Origin: Rhodobacterales bacterium RIFCSPHIGHO2_02_FULL_62_130
Lineage (GTDB): Bacteria; Pseudomonadota; Alphaproteobacteria; Rhodobacterales; Rhodobacteraceae
Direction of reading: 5' to 3'
Length of the DNA stretch: 52,448 nucleotides
Assembly (NCBI GenBank): GCA_001828855.1
Contig: MHZT01000028.1
Span: forward strand, 1-52,448
Shown here piece after piece: positions 40,386-48,938 of the stretch. The notes under the pieces were generated by a model. The model had not been told where the DNA came from and did not search any database. It worked only from the letters and a program-made list of their open reading frames with translations. The first letter of the stretch is position 1, and the number at the start of each line of letters is the position of its first letter. Made by a program: the position numbers and the translations under genes.

Positions 40386-41345
40386 TCAGATGGTTTTGCG
40401 CACGTAGAAGGCGGCGGCGACGATGATGACGGCGCCTTTGATGATGATCTGGAACTCGATGGGCAAACCGATCATCAGGACGGCGTTGAACACCACGACC
40501 AGAATTGCGGCGCCAAACAGCCCCCCCACTATCGACCCGCGACCACCCGACAAAGCCACCCCGCCCATCACCGCCGCGACGATGGAGTCCAGCTCAAAGC
40601 CGCGACCGACCCAGTTGTCTACGATGCCGACGAAGCCCGAGTAGATCAGCCCTGCAAGCGCCGCGAGCCCACCCGAGATCACATAGCTGGCGATGGTGAT
40701 GCGGTCGGCATGGATGCCCACCAGTCGCGCCATCACCGGATTGCCGCCGGTGAGGTAAACCCGACGCCCGTAGGTCGTCTTGTGCAGCAGGATCGAAAAG
40801 AATGCCGCCAGAACCACCAGGATCATCAGATTATAGGGCACACCGAAGAAGGTCTGCGAGCCCAACACGCGATAGATCGGTGGCACGTTCCCGGAAGGCG
40901 CGCCCTGCGTATAGGCAAAGCGCATGCCCTGCAGCAGCGTCATCGTCGCAAGCGTGGCCAGAAAGGGCGAGACATTGCGTTTCGTGATCAATAGCCCGTT
41001 GACCAACCCCGTCGCCAAACCGATCGAGATGGCGACGATGAACACTGGCAGGGCGTCCGTATCCTGACCGCTGAAACAGGTTGCTACCACCGCTGCCGTA
41101 GCCATGACCGATGCGACCGACAGATCCAGCCCCCGGACAAGGATCACAGGAACCTGCCCGATGACCACGATCCCCAAAGGCGCCGCCTGCAGCAGCATGT
41201 TCGAGATATTGTTTGCCGTCAGAAAGGCGGGCGACAGGATCGCCGTCACCACGATCAGCACGGCAAGCACCAAATGGATGCCGTAGTTGCGCACGATGTC
41301 CATGACCGGACTTTGCTGCGATTGGGATTGCGCGGATTGGGTCAT
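40386..41345 (-). CDS. ABC transporter permease, RbsC family (second)
   Basis: This 319-residue membrane protein has about 8-10 helices. LTANNISNMLLQAAPLGIVVIGQVPVILVRGLDLSVASVMATAAV, GLLITKRNVSPFLATLATMTLLQGMRFAYTQG and AAVMGGVALSGGRGSIVGGLFGA are the conserved RbsC segments. It starts in TGATG at the end of the previous permease gene. It pairs with that permease as a heterodimeric channel, as in ribose/xylose and autoinducer-2 importers with two permeases. Confidence 0.93.
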   Translation of the reverse strand: MTQSAQSQSQQSPVMDIVRNYGIHLVLAVLIVVTAILSPAFLTANNISNMLLQAAPLGIVVIGQVPVILVRGLDLSVASVMATAAVVATCFSGQDTDALPVFIVAISIGLATGLVNGLLITKRNVSPFLATLATMTLLQGMRFAYTQGAPSGNVPPIYRVLGSQTFFGVPYNLMILVVLAAFFSILLHKTTYGRRVYLTGGNPVMARLVGIHADRITIASYVISGGLAALAGLIYSGFVGIVDNWVGRGFELDSIVAAVMGGVALSGGRGSIVGGLFGAAILVVVFNAVLMIGLPIEFQIIIKGAVIIVAAAFYVRKTI

Positions 41346-42304
41346 CACACCTTCCTCTTGTTTTCGACGTAGACGGACACCGCGATGATCACGATCAGCC
41401 CCTGAACGATCAGTTGGTAATGGGTGGAAAGGCTCAGGAAATTCAGAAGGTTGTTCAGCAGAGAGACCAGATAAACGCCCATCAAAGTGCCGATCACCCC
41501 TCCTCTGCCACCGCTGAGCAGCGTGCCGCCAACGACCACAGGCGTGATCGAGGTCAGGGTGAAGTTCTGGCCCGTGTAGGGCTGTCCGGCCCCCAGTCGG
41601 GCGACCAGAAAGATGGACGCAACGGCCGCCATCATTCCGCAGAAGCCGTAGGCCACGAACAGGACCTTACGGCGCGGCAGGCCCATCAACTGGGCGCCGA
41701 CAGCATCGTCGCCCGTCGCATAGATATAGCGACCCAGCGGCACCTTCCGCAGGAATACGGCCGTCACCACGAACACAACGATTGTGAACACCGCACCCAG
41801 AGGCAGGCCAAGAACCCTGCCATAGGCCAATTCATCAAAGCCTTTGGGCATCTTGCCGATCGGCGTTTGGGTGTAGAGCAGCGTGATGCCCTGAAGAATT
41901 GCCCCGGTTCCAAGTGTCACGATCAGGGGATGAACGCGAAGATAGATCGAAGCGCCGGCATTGATGATGCCGACCAGCCCGCCGAGGACAAGGATCGTCA
42001 CGATGGCCACATACATCATGACCGGGTCGCCAGCCGTCAGACCCGACAAAAGCACCGAAGCGAGACTGACCATCGACCCGATGGAAAGGTCGATCCCGCC
42101 TGTAATGATCACCAATGTCTGACCCAAGCTGACAATCGCAAGCGGGGTCGATTGTTCAAGGATGTTCACGGCGTTGGAATAGGTTCCGAACTTGTCCGAG
42201 ACGATTACGCCGAACAGGGTCAGGACAAAGATCAACCCGATCACCGTCAGCAGCCCCCCGCGGCGCTTGGTCAGGAACGTGAATATGGATGCGACAGACG
42301 TCAT
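41345..42304 (-). CDS. ABC transporter permease, RbsC family (first)
   Basis: This 319-residue protein starts at the ATG at 42304, after GAGGGAAACAGC. NAVNILEQSTPLAIVSLGQTLVIITGGIDLSIGSMVSLASVLLSG and SIYLRVHPLIVTLGTGAILQGITLLYTQTP are typical. GGTLLSGGRGGVIGTLMGVYLVSLLNNLLNFL marks the C-terminal helices. It belongs to the same family as the permease that follows. The ATPase gene stands 10 bases before it. Confidence 0.93.
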   Translation of the reverse strand: MTSVASIFTFLTKRRGGLLTVIGLIFVLTLFGVIVSDKFGTYSNAVNILEQSTPLAIVSLGQTLVIITGGIDLSIGSMVSLASVLLSGLTAGDPVMMYVAIVTILVLGGLVGIINAGASIYLRVHPLIVTLGTGAILQGITLLYTQTPIGKMPKGFDELAYGRVLGLPLGAVFTIVVFVVTAVFLRKVPLGRYIYATGDDAVGAQLMGLPRRKVLFVAYGFCGMMAAVASIFLVARLGAGQPYTGQNFTLTSITPVVVGGTLLSGGRGGVIGTLMGVYLVSLLNNLLNFLSLSTHYQLIVQGLIVIIAVSVYVENKRKV

Positions 42305-42314
42305 GCTGTTTCCC

Positions 42315-43805
42315 TCAAGAAGCGCGTTTCTGGGTGGCCAGCTGGATGATCCGCTGTTCGTCGATCTGGCCCGCACCAAGCTCGCCCGTGATGACGCCTT
42401 CGCGCATGACGAAAACCCGGTCGGCCAGACCGATCACCTCGGGCATTTCCGAGCTGATCATCAGAACGGCCAGCCCCTTGGCGGCCAGTTCGCGCATGAT
42501 GCGATAGATTTCCGCCTTGGCACCTACGTCGACCCCGCGGGTCGGCTCATCCATTATGATGACCTTCTTTGAGGTGCGCGCCCAACGGGCTACCAGAACC
42601 TTTTGCTGGTTCCCACCCGACATGGTCAGTACCGCGCCCTGGGGCCCGCGGCAGGCAATGCGGTAATTCTCGATTTCAGACTTAGCGATGTCTTGCTCGG
42701 CACTGTGGTTCAACCAGCCCGACTTGCTAACACTGTTTAGATCCGAGGCACTGATATTGGTGGCCACGTCCATCAGCATGGCCAAACCCTGACCTTTGCG
42801 ATCCTCGGTCAACAGACCGATGCCCTTTTCGATGGCAAGCGACGGCGTCATCTTGCGAAAGGTCTCGCCGCCGATAGCAATCTGACCAGACGACATAGGC
42901 AGGCCACCGAACAAGGCCATCGCCAGCTCCGTGCGCCCCGCGCCGACCATGCCACTGAGGGCGGTGATCTCTCCGGCCCGCAACTCGATATTGGCATTGT
43001 GGACCCGCCCCTTCACCGACACGTCGGTTGCGGAAAGAACGACAGGGCGCGTTTGCCCCACCGGAGCCTTGGGCGGGAAAAGTTCGCTCATGTCACGGCC
43101 AACCATCAGCGACACCAAGCTGTCATTGGTCATGGCCTCGACCTGCTCGGTCGCGACGAACTGACCATCTTTGAGGACAGTCACGCGGTCGCAAAGTTCG
43201 AAGATTTCTTCCAGACGGTGCGAGATGTAGATGATCGCCACGCCGTCATCGCGCAGGGCGCGCAGGCGGCCGAAAAGCAGCTCAACCTCATGGCCGGCGA
43301 TCACCGCTGTCGGTTCATCCAGGATCAGCAGCTTGACCTTGTGGACCAGCGCTTTGGCAATTTCGACCATCTGCTGGTCGGCCACGCTCAGTTCGGCGAC
43401 CAGCGCATCCGGATCAATCTTCACGCCGAGGCGGCCCAACAGATCTGCCGCATCCTGGCGGGTCCGTGAATGGTCAATTCCATTCATAAAGCCGCGACGT
43501 TCGTGGCCCAGAAAGATATTCTCGGCGACGGTCAAGTTCGGAAACAGAACGAATTCCTGATATATGACATGAATACCGGCCGCCTTGGCAGCAGCAGGCG
43601 AAGCCCAATGAACAATTTCGCCGTCGAATTCAATCGTGCCTTCGTCCGGTTGATGAACGCCCGCAATAATTCTGGTCAGCGTTGATTTGCCGGCCCCATT
43701 CTCGCCAACCAATGCATGAATCTCACCAGCTTTGACTTCGAGGTGAACATCCGACAGGGCTTTCACCCCAGGGAAGCTTTTTGAAACCTTGGATATTGTC
43801 AGCAT
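42315..43805 (-). CDS. ABC transporter ATPase, RbsA-type double domain
   Basis: This 496-residue protein has two ATPase halves. The first has GENGAGKSTLTRIIAGVHQP (Walker A, about 36-44), LSVADQQMVEIAKAL as signature and LLILDEPTAVI as Walker B. The second has GMVGAGRTELAMALFG, LTMSGGNQQKVLVARW and VIIMDEPTRGVDVGAK. This is the layout of ribose/xylose importers. GGAGG stands 5 bases before the start at 43805. It leads the operon and diverges from the LLM monooxygenase gene. Confidence 0.95.
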   Translation of the reverse strand: MLTISKVSKSFPGVKALSDVHLEVKAGEIHALVGENGAGKSTLTRIIAGVHQPDEGTIEFDGEIVHWASPAAAKAAGIHVIYQEFVLFPNLTVAENIFLGHERRGFMNGIDHSRTRQDAADLLGRLGVKIDPDALVAELSVADQQMVEIAKALVHKVKLLILDEPTAVIAGHEVELLFGRLRALRDDGVAIIYISHRLEEIFELCDRVTVLKDGQFVATEQVEAMTNDSLVSLMVGRDMSELFPPKAPVGQTRPVVLSATDVSVKGRVHNANIELRAGEITALSGMVGAGRTELAMALFGGLPMSSGQIAIGGETFRKMTPSLAIEKGIGLLTEDRKGQGLAMLMDVATNISASDLNSVSKSGWLNHSAEQDIAKSEIENYRIACRGPQGAVLTMSGGNQQKVLVARWARTSKKVIIMDEPTRGVDVGAKAEIYRIMRELAAKGLAVLMISSEMPEVIGLADRVFVMREGVITGELGAGQIDEQRIIQLATQKRAS

Positions 43806-44459
43806 TATTTCCTCCCCATATCTCCGACTGATCTGGTTCGATCTGCAGGTGATATTTATTCTGCGAAAATCTTCCGTTCCCGCTTGTGACAGCATGATGC
43901 GCCGACGGCTGTTGGGACAACTGCCCTTATGTGACACCATTGGAAAACATGGCTGTATCACCGTCTATTATAATGAATTTGCTCAATAATATTTCAAGTT
44001 TCGCGCAATATTCGCTGTCGAATGGTTCGGAAGCGCCGCGCCATGAGACAGTTTGACGCACCCGAAAATCCGAAAAACTGCCATTTTTCAAAGAAAGAGG
44101 CGACTGGGCAGATGGCTGGATGATTTAATCAAAAAGTTGCCCGAAACTGTCACTCCTGAGACGGACAATTGTCTCCTGCACGCCTCGCATGAAGCGATAG
44201 ACTCGACGATTTTATTCCGGAATGCTGCTCCCAGATACGCAATTCGGAGGAGTTGTGCATCTCTTGAGATAGGCTCAAGTTTCATCGCTGACAGATCACC
44301 CGTCTACGGGTCAATAGGCCAGACATTGCTTTAGCGATGTGTTTTTTTCGGCCTCTATATTTGTCAAGTTTGAAGCAGTGTGCCGCTTCGCAAGTATATC
44401 GGAATGCCTATGTGTCGGAAATAACCCGATAGACGGCCACAACACGGAGAGGAAATAAC
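43806..44459. other. 654-base divergent regulatory region between importer and LLM operons
   Basis: No gene is supported here. Besides site 3 (44148-44163), it holds TGTGACA at about 43885 and 43930 (45 bases apart), TGAGACA at 44044-44050, and GAGACGGACAATTGTCTC around 44159-44176. All are halves or variants of the island dyad TGTC-N8-GACA. The stretch is less GC-rich than the coding DNA, as expected of promoters. A GG-N9-GC pair at 44318 is one base short of a sigma-54 promoter. Confidence 0.5.
44148..44163. promoter_or_regulatory. TGTC-N8-GACG dyad between importer and LLM genes (site 3)
   Basis: TGTCACTCCTGAGACG matches the island dyad at all but the last base and shares C at position 6 and TG at positions 10-11 with site 5. 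It lies about 300 bases from the LLM start and 340 from the ATPase start, where an activator could serve both directions. Confidence 0.5.
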
Positions 44460-45542
44460 ATGGTAAAACTTGGCACTTTCGCGATGCCGCTGCATCCGCC
44501 GCACCGCGCGCTTCACGAAATCCTCAAGGAAAATCAGGACAAGATCATCAACGCCGACAAACTGGGCTTTGACTACGCTTATGTGGGCGAACACTATTCC
44601 TGCACGACCGAGCAGATCGCTTCGCCGCTGATCTTTTTCGCAAGCTTGATCAACCAGACCAAGAACATCAAGTTCGGCACCGGCGTCATGGGCCTGCCGC
44701 AGCACCACCCGGTGATCGTCGCCGCCGAAGTGGCCCAACTTGACCATATGTCCGGCGGCCGTTTCATTTGGGGGATCGGGCCTGGCGGTCTGGCATCCGA
44801 CCTTGAAGTGTTCGAGCACAATGACCACGCCGAACGCAACGAGATGCTGGCCGAACACCTGCGGATCGTTCTGGACATCTGGAACTCGGACGCGCCCTAC
44901 GACATCAAGGGCAAATATTGGAACGTCAAGATCGAGAAGTCGATCTACCCGGAACTGGGTATCGGTTCGATGAGCAAGCCCTTCCAGCTGCCGCACCCTC
45001 CGATCCACATCTCGACCATGTCGCCCGACAGCCCGACGGTGGCGCTGGCTGCCCGTAAGGGGTGGGTGCCAATCACCGCGAACTTCTGCCCGCATGAAAC
45101 CGTCTATGGCCACTGGAAGCAGTATGTGAAGGGCTGCGCCGATGTCGGTCGTGCCCCCACGGGCGAAGATTGGTCGGTGGCGCGCAACTTCCTGATTGGG
45201 GAAAGCGATGCGCAGGCCGAAGACTGGATGATGGATCCCAAGGGCTCCAGCCACTACTACTACGACTATATGTGGAAGGTGCTTCTGGCCGCTGACTACA
45301 CCACGGTTGGCAAGCCCGACCCGACCATCTCGAACGAAGACTGGGGCGTCGAGCGCTTCATGCGGTCGTCGATCATCTGGGGCTCGAAAAAGACCGTCCT
45401 GGAAAAGATCATGGATCTGCGCGAGAAATCCGGCCCGTTCGGCACCCTGTTGATGGCAATGACCGATGGCAGCGGCGAGAACTTTGAGCGCGAGCATCTG
45501 ACGATGCAGCGCCTTGCCGAAATCCGCCCGCTGATCAAATGA
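44460..45542 (+). CDS. LLM-class flavin-dependent monooxygenase, limonene monooxygenase-like
   Basis: This 360-residue (beta/alpha)8 bacterial-luciferase-like protein uses reduced FMN and oxygen. MVKLGTFAMPLHPPHRALHEIL, GFDYAYVGEHYSCTTEQIASPLIFFASL, KFGTGVMGLPQHHPVIVAAEVAQLDHMSGGRFIWGIGPGG and LPHPPIHISTMSPDSPTVALAARKGWVPI match the group that includes limonene 1,2-monooxygenase. No flavin reductase gene is in the window. It leads an operon with the MaoC-like and CoA-transferase genes and follows a promoter region with the island dyad. GGAGAGGAAATAAC precedes the start. The substrate is unknown. Confidence 0.9.
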   Translation: MVKLGTFAMPLHPPHRALHEILKENQDKIINADKLGFDYAYVGEHYSCTTEQIASPLIFFASLINQTKNIKFGTGVMGLPQHHPVIVAAEVAQLDHMSGGRFIWGIGPGGLASDLEVFEHNDHAERNEMLAEHLRIVLDIWNSDAPYDIKGKYWNVKIEKSIYPELGIGSMSKPFQLPHPPIHISTMSPDSPTVALAARKGWVPITANFCPHETVYGHWKQYVKGCADVGRAPTGEDWSVARNFLIGESDAQAEDWMMDPKGSSHYYYDYMWKVLLAADYTTVGKPDPTISNEDWGVERFMRSSIIWGSKKTVLEKIMDLREKSGPFGTLLMAMTDGSGENFEREHLTMQRLAEIRPLIK

Positions 45543-45548
45543 CACACG

Positions 45549-45577
45549 CACCGGCAGCCCTTCGCGGGCTGCCGGTG
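45549..45577 (+). terminator. Strong stem-loop after the LLM gene
   Basis: CACCGGCAGCCC and GGGCTGCCGGTG form a perfect 12-bp stem with a 5-base loop, 7 bases after the LLM stop. There is no T-run, so it is more likely an mRNA-stabilising end or partial attenuator that sets LLM above the two genes after it. Confidence 0.6.
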
Positions 45578-45598
45578 TCACCTTGAAGGACAAGGCGA

Positions 45599-46408
45599 AT
45601 GCCGACTGTCGATATCTTTACCTTGGCGCAAGTGCGGCGCGTTGCGGTGATGTTGGGCATCGACCCGCAAGAATTTTCCGAAGGCGATCCCATCCCCAGG
45701 GGCTGGCATTTCGCCTTGTTGGCGGGCGAAACGCCGCGTCACAACCTACGCTCGGACGGTTTCCCCGGACTTGGCGTGCCAATGCCGCAGCTTGGCCTTC
45801 CGCGTCTTTTGCTGGGGCAACGCAATACCAGTTTTCATGCAGATCTACGGATCGGCACACCAGTGACGCGACAAAGCGCGTTGACCAGTGTGGTAGAGAA
45901 GGTGGGCCGCAACGGTCCCTTCGCTATCGTGAAAGTCGAGCATATCCTCGCTGCTGTCGAGGCCCATCCCGAAGTTACTGAAACCCAGACCTATTTTCTG
46001 GCTGGCCCAACGGCCGAACCATCTGCCAAATCTGCCCCAATGATCCTGCCAGCAGGCGGTTTCAGCCAAGTTGTGAGACCTGATGACCTGTTGCTGTTCC
46101 AGTATTCGGCACTTGGCTTCAACACACACCGGATCCATTTTGACCGCGATTACGCCACTCGTGTCGAGGGTCATCCTGACCTCGTGGTGAATGGCGGCCT
46201 TGCCACATTGCTGGCAACCGAGTTCCTGCGCAGGGATCTTGGGCTTCGGGTCAAGACCCTGACAGCCCGCCACCTTGCCCCGCTTTACGTCAACCGACCG
46301 CTGACCATCGTTGCGCCGGACCTTACCGCGCCCGAGGTCCGGCTTCACCTTCTGGATGAAGGCGGAAGCGTCGCGGCAGAATTGGGGATCACCCTGGATG
46401 AGCTATGA
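45599..46408 (+). CDS. MaoC-like hydratase (mesaconyl/itaconyl-CoA hydratase type)
   Basis: This 269-residue protein is of the HTD2/Meh type: DPIPRGWHFALLAGETPRHNL, FPGLGVPMPQLGLPRLLLGQRN, IGTPVTRQSALTSVVEKVGRNGPFAIVKVEH, then DLLLFQYSALGFNTHRIHFDRDYATRVEGHPDLVVNGGL with the catalytic Asn/His hot-dog signature. The family hydrates unsaturated C5 acyl-CoAs such as mesaconyl-C4-CoA or itaconyl-CoA. Start has AAGGACAAGGCGA. It overlaps the CoA-transferase start by 11 bases, and such pairs occur in the itaconate and 3-hydroxypropionate pathways. Confidence 0.8.
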   Translation: MPTVDIFTLAQVRRVAVMLGIDPQEFSEGDPIPRGWHFALLAGETPRHNLRSDGFPGLGVPMPQLGLPRLLLGQRNTSFHADLRIGTPVTRQSALTSVVEKVGRNGPFAIVKVEHILAAVEAHPEVTETQTYFLAGPTAEPSAKSAPMILPAGGFSQVVRPDDLLLFQYSALGFNTHRIHFDRDYATRVEGHPDLVVNGGLATLLATEFLRRDLGLRVKTLTARHLAPLYVNRPLTIVAPDLTAPEVRLHLLDEGGSVAAELGITLDEL

Positions 46409-47597
46409 ACCCCTGCACGGTATCCGTGTTCTTGACCTGACAGCCGTCGTCGTGGGCCCTGCCGCCACTTGGCGACTGGGCCAATATGGTGCCGAGATCA
46501 TCAAGGTCGAAAACCCCGAAGGCGACCTGATGCGGGGTCTGGGTGGGCTTTCGCCTACCGGACAACATTCGGGCGCCTATCTGCACCTAAACCGCGGTAA
46601 GCGAAACATCTGCCTGAACCTCAAGGCGGCTGGGGCCGATGCGGTGATGCAAAGGTTGATTGAGTGGGCGGATGTCATCGTGGCCAATATGCGCCCGCAA
46701 GCGCTGGCACGGCTAGGGCTTGACGCAGAAACTATCCGCTCCAAACAACCTGAAAAGATCTACTGCCTACTTACAGGTTATGGTTCAGATGGTCCTTATG
46801 GCGGCTTTCCAACCTATGACTCAGTGGTTCAAGGCGCTGTAGGGCTGCCCGGCCTGGCTTTGGCCCGCGACGGCGCGCCAAAGTTCGTTCCCTTGTTGAT
46901 CTGCGATCATGTTGTTGGCGAAATCGCCGCTGGTGCGATCATGGCCGCCCTTTTGAACCGAAGTCGAACAGGCGCTGGTGTATCGCTGGAAGTGCCGATG
47001 TTCGAGACGATGGCGGCGATGGTGCTGCAAGAGCATCTCGCCGCGCAAAGCTTTGATCCGCCGCGCGGGCCATATGGCGACCAGCGGCTTCTGAGCCCGT
47101 TCAACCAGCCGTTGGAAACAAAGGATGGCTTCATCGCCGTCACCATCAACACCGATCCCCAGGTCAGGGCGTTCTTGACGGCGACCGGACGCGCCGAGCT
47201 TGCCTTGGACCCGCGGTTTGCAAGCGTATCGGCGCGGGCAGTGCATGTAGCGGCATGGTTCGAGGTGCGCGGCACGCCGCTGCGGCAAAAGACCAGCGCC
47301 GAATGGCTAGAGTTGTTCCGCGCTGCCGACATTGCTGCGATGCCGATCCACTCGATCGAAACCCTGCGGCACGACCCACACCTGACAGCCGTAAACCTGA
47401 TTACCCAAGAGGATCACCCGACCGAAGGCAAATCCGCTGTTCTGCGCAGTTCCGTTCTAGCGGATGGCCAGAGCCTGCCACAGCGCACGCCCACGGCACC
47501 CAAAGGGTGGGATACAGTCGCGATCCTGACCCAGCTTGGCTATTCCAGCGCCGAGGTTCAGTCGCTTTTCGATCAAGGCGCCGCACAGTCTGCCTAA
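46398..47597 (+). CDS. Family III CoA-transferase (CaiB/BaiF)
   Basis: This 399-residue protein starts at the ATG at 46398. GIRVLDLTAVVVGPAATWRLGQYGAEIIKVENPEGDLMRG is the CaiB start. YLHLNRGKRNICLNLK, IYCLLTGYGSDGPYGGFPTYDSVVQGAVGLPGLA with the catalytic Asp, and GVSLEVPMFETMAAMVLQEHL follow. It moves CoA between acids. Taken with the hydratase and acyl-CoA dehydrogenase, it would activate a carboxylate made after oxygenation. The longer frame upstream is in another reading of the hydratase gene. Confidence 0.92.
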   Translation: MSYEPLHGIRVLDLTAVVVGPAATWRLGQYGAEIIKVENPEGDLMRGLGGLSPTGQHSGAYLHLNRGKRNICLNLKAAGADAVMQRLIEWADVIVANMRPQALARLGLDAETIRSKQPEKIYCLLTGYGSDGPYGGFPTYDSVVQGAVGLPGLALARDGAPKFVPLLICDHVVGEIAAGAIMAALLNRSRTGAGVSLEVPMFETMAAMVLQEHLAAQSFDPPRGPYGDQRLLSPFNQPLETKDGFIAVTINTDPQVRAFLTATGRAELALDPRFASVSARAVHVAAWFEVRGTPLRQKTSAEWLELFRAADIAAMPIHSIETLRHDPHLTAVNLITQEDHPTEGKSAVLRSSVLADGQSLPQRTPTAPKGWDTVAILTQLGYSSAEVQSLFDQGAAQSA

Positions 47598-47618
47598 AGC
47601 AGCCATAATGCCAAAACA

Positions 47619-47647
47619 AAAGGGCCACGCAAATCGCGCGGCCCTTT
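47619..47647. terminator. Bidirectional terminator between CoA-transferase and transporter genes
   Basis: AAAGGGCC and GGCCCTTT form an 8-bp stem with A and T ends on both strands, between the stop of the CoA-transferase (47597) and the stop of the transporter gene (47663) that converges on it. Confidence 0.8.
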
Positions 47648-47662
47648 GTCATTGCTTGGGTC

Positions 47663-48544
47663 TCAGGCCAAAGCCACGCTGGTTGCCCGTCCTCGCTCGG
47701 ACCACAGAAGATATGCGGACCCTGCGAAGACCATCACAATCCCCGGCCAGTAGGTCATGTCCGGCGCGAAGGACAACACCACCCACGACACAAGAATATT
47801 CGAGAACAGCTTCAGATCATCAAAGGGCTGGACATAGGCCGCATCCGCCGAAGCATAGGCAAGTGTCAGGAAATGCTGGGCAAAATACATGATCGCACCG
47901 CCCAACAGCAGCAGCCACAGGATATTTCCCGAAGGCAGTTCAAACCCTGCCTGAAGCGAGAAAAGCAGGTTTACCGGCGTCAACAGCACCAACAGCCACA
48001 TGGTGATCGAGGTCTGCGGTTCATCCTTGGTCAGCCGCTTGGTGATCAGTGATGCCCCGCCCCAAGTCACGGCGGCGGCAATCGGCAACAGCGTTGCCAA
48101 GGTGAAGCCGCTTTCCCACGGGCGCAGCAGGATCATCGCGCCAGCAAAACCGATCACCGCAGCGATCCAGCGGTTAAGCCCGACATTCTCGCCCAGAAGA
48201 AGGGCCGCGCCGAACATCACAAAGAAGGGCGAGGTCATCACCAGCGCGATCACATGCCATGGCGCCATGCCGCTTGCAAAGGCTTGCGTAAAGGCCTGAA
48301 CCCCCAGCACCGACAGCAGGATACGCACCAGATGCAGAACCGGATGGCGGGTCTTCATCGAGGCCAGACCATTGCGCCAGATAAACGGGGCCGAGAAGAC
48401 CGTCGCGATGGCATATTGCCAAAACGCGTCCGACTGCGCTTTGAACCCCATCTTGTAGGTGACGGTCCAAGTGACGGCATTGGCCAGCGCAAAGCAGATG
48501 CCTGCCAGCACCATGAAAGCCGCGCCCTTCAGATTTGCGTTCAT
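47663..48544 (-). CDS. DMT/EamA-family transporter, possible riboflavin carrier
   Basis: This 293-residue protein has ten predicted helices in two EamA repeats (GAAFMVLAGICFALANAVTWTVTYKMG; LLPIAAAVTWGGASLITKRLT). VQAFTQAFASGMAPWHVIALVMTSPFFVMFGAALLLGENVGLNRWIAAVIGFAGAMILLRP is a typical middle. It follows a riboflavin kinase gene after 10 bases. Rhizobial RibN, a riboflavin importer, belongs to this superfamily, so flavin transport is a reasonable guess from context; sequence alone cannot set substrate or direction. GGGAGACAAC precedes the ATG at 48544. Confidence 0.8.
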   Translation of the reverse strand: MNANLKGAAFMVLAGICFALANAVTWTVTYKMGFKAQSDAFWQYAIATVFSAPFIWRNGLASMKTRHPVLHLVRILLSVLGVQAFTQAFASGMAPWHVIALVMTSPFFVMFGAALLLGENVGLNRWIAAVIGFAGAMILLRPWESGFTLATLLPIAAAVTWGGASLITKRLTKDEPQTSITMWLLVLLTPVNLLFSLQAGFELPSGNILWLLLLGGAIMYFAQHFLTLAYASADAAYVQPFDDLKLFSNILVSWVVLSFAPDMTYWPGIVMVFAGSAYLLWSERGRATSVALA

Positions 48545-48554
48545 TGTTGTCTCC

Positions 48555-48938
48555 CTATTTCCCGCTGGCGTTGATTGCCCGTGCTGCTTCGATATCGCCC
48601 TGCATTGCCGCAATCAGCGCGTCCACAGACTCGAAGCGCAGTTCCGGCCGGATGAAGGCAAGCAGCTTCACTTCGATCTCGCGTCCGTAGATATCCCCTT
48701 GAAAATCCAGGATATGCGTTTCGATCCTTTGATCTACCCCGTCAAATGTCGGTCGCGTACCGTAAGATGTGACCGAGGACCACACTTTTTCAGTTCCGGC
48801 GATCCGGGTCTGCGAGGCATAGACACCATAAGCCAAGGAAGCTCGGGCGTTCAGGTTGGCTGTGGGAAAACCAAGAACCCGTCCGCGCTTGTCGCCATGC
48901 GCCACCCTGCCCCGCAGATCCATCGGTAATTCAGTCAT
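48555..48938 (-). CDS. Stand-alone riboflavin kinase
   Basis: This 127-residue protein is only the kinase half of RibF: DLRGRVAHGDKRGRVLGFPTANL with the GxxxGRxLGFPTAN phosphate and flavin-binding motif, YGVYASQTRI, VTSYGTRPTFDG and ETHILDFQGDIYGREIEVKLLAFIRPELRFESVDALIAAM with the catalytic Glu. The FAD synthetase half is absent. It turns riboflavin into FMN, the cofactor needed by the LLM enzyme. The ATG at 48938 overlaps the SDR stop and has GGGGGGAG upstream. Confidence 0.9.
   Translation of the reverse strand: MTELPMDLRGRVAHGDKRGRVLGFPTANLNARASLAYGVYASQTRIAGTEKVWSSVTSYGTRPTFDGVDQRIETHILDFQGDIYGREIEVKLLAFIRPELRFESVDALIAAMQGDIEAARAINASGK

Noticed and set aside
44318-44332. GGCCAGACATTGC as a sigma-54 promoter before the LLM gene
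   Set aside because: GG and GC are 9 bases apart instead of 10, and the regulator lacks GAFTGA.
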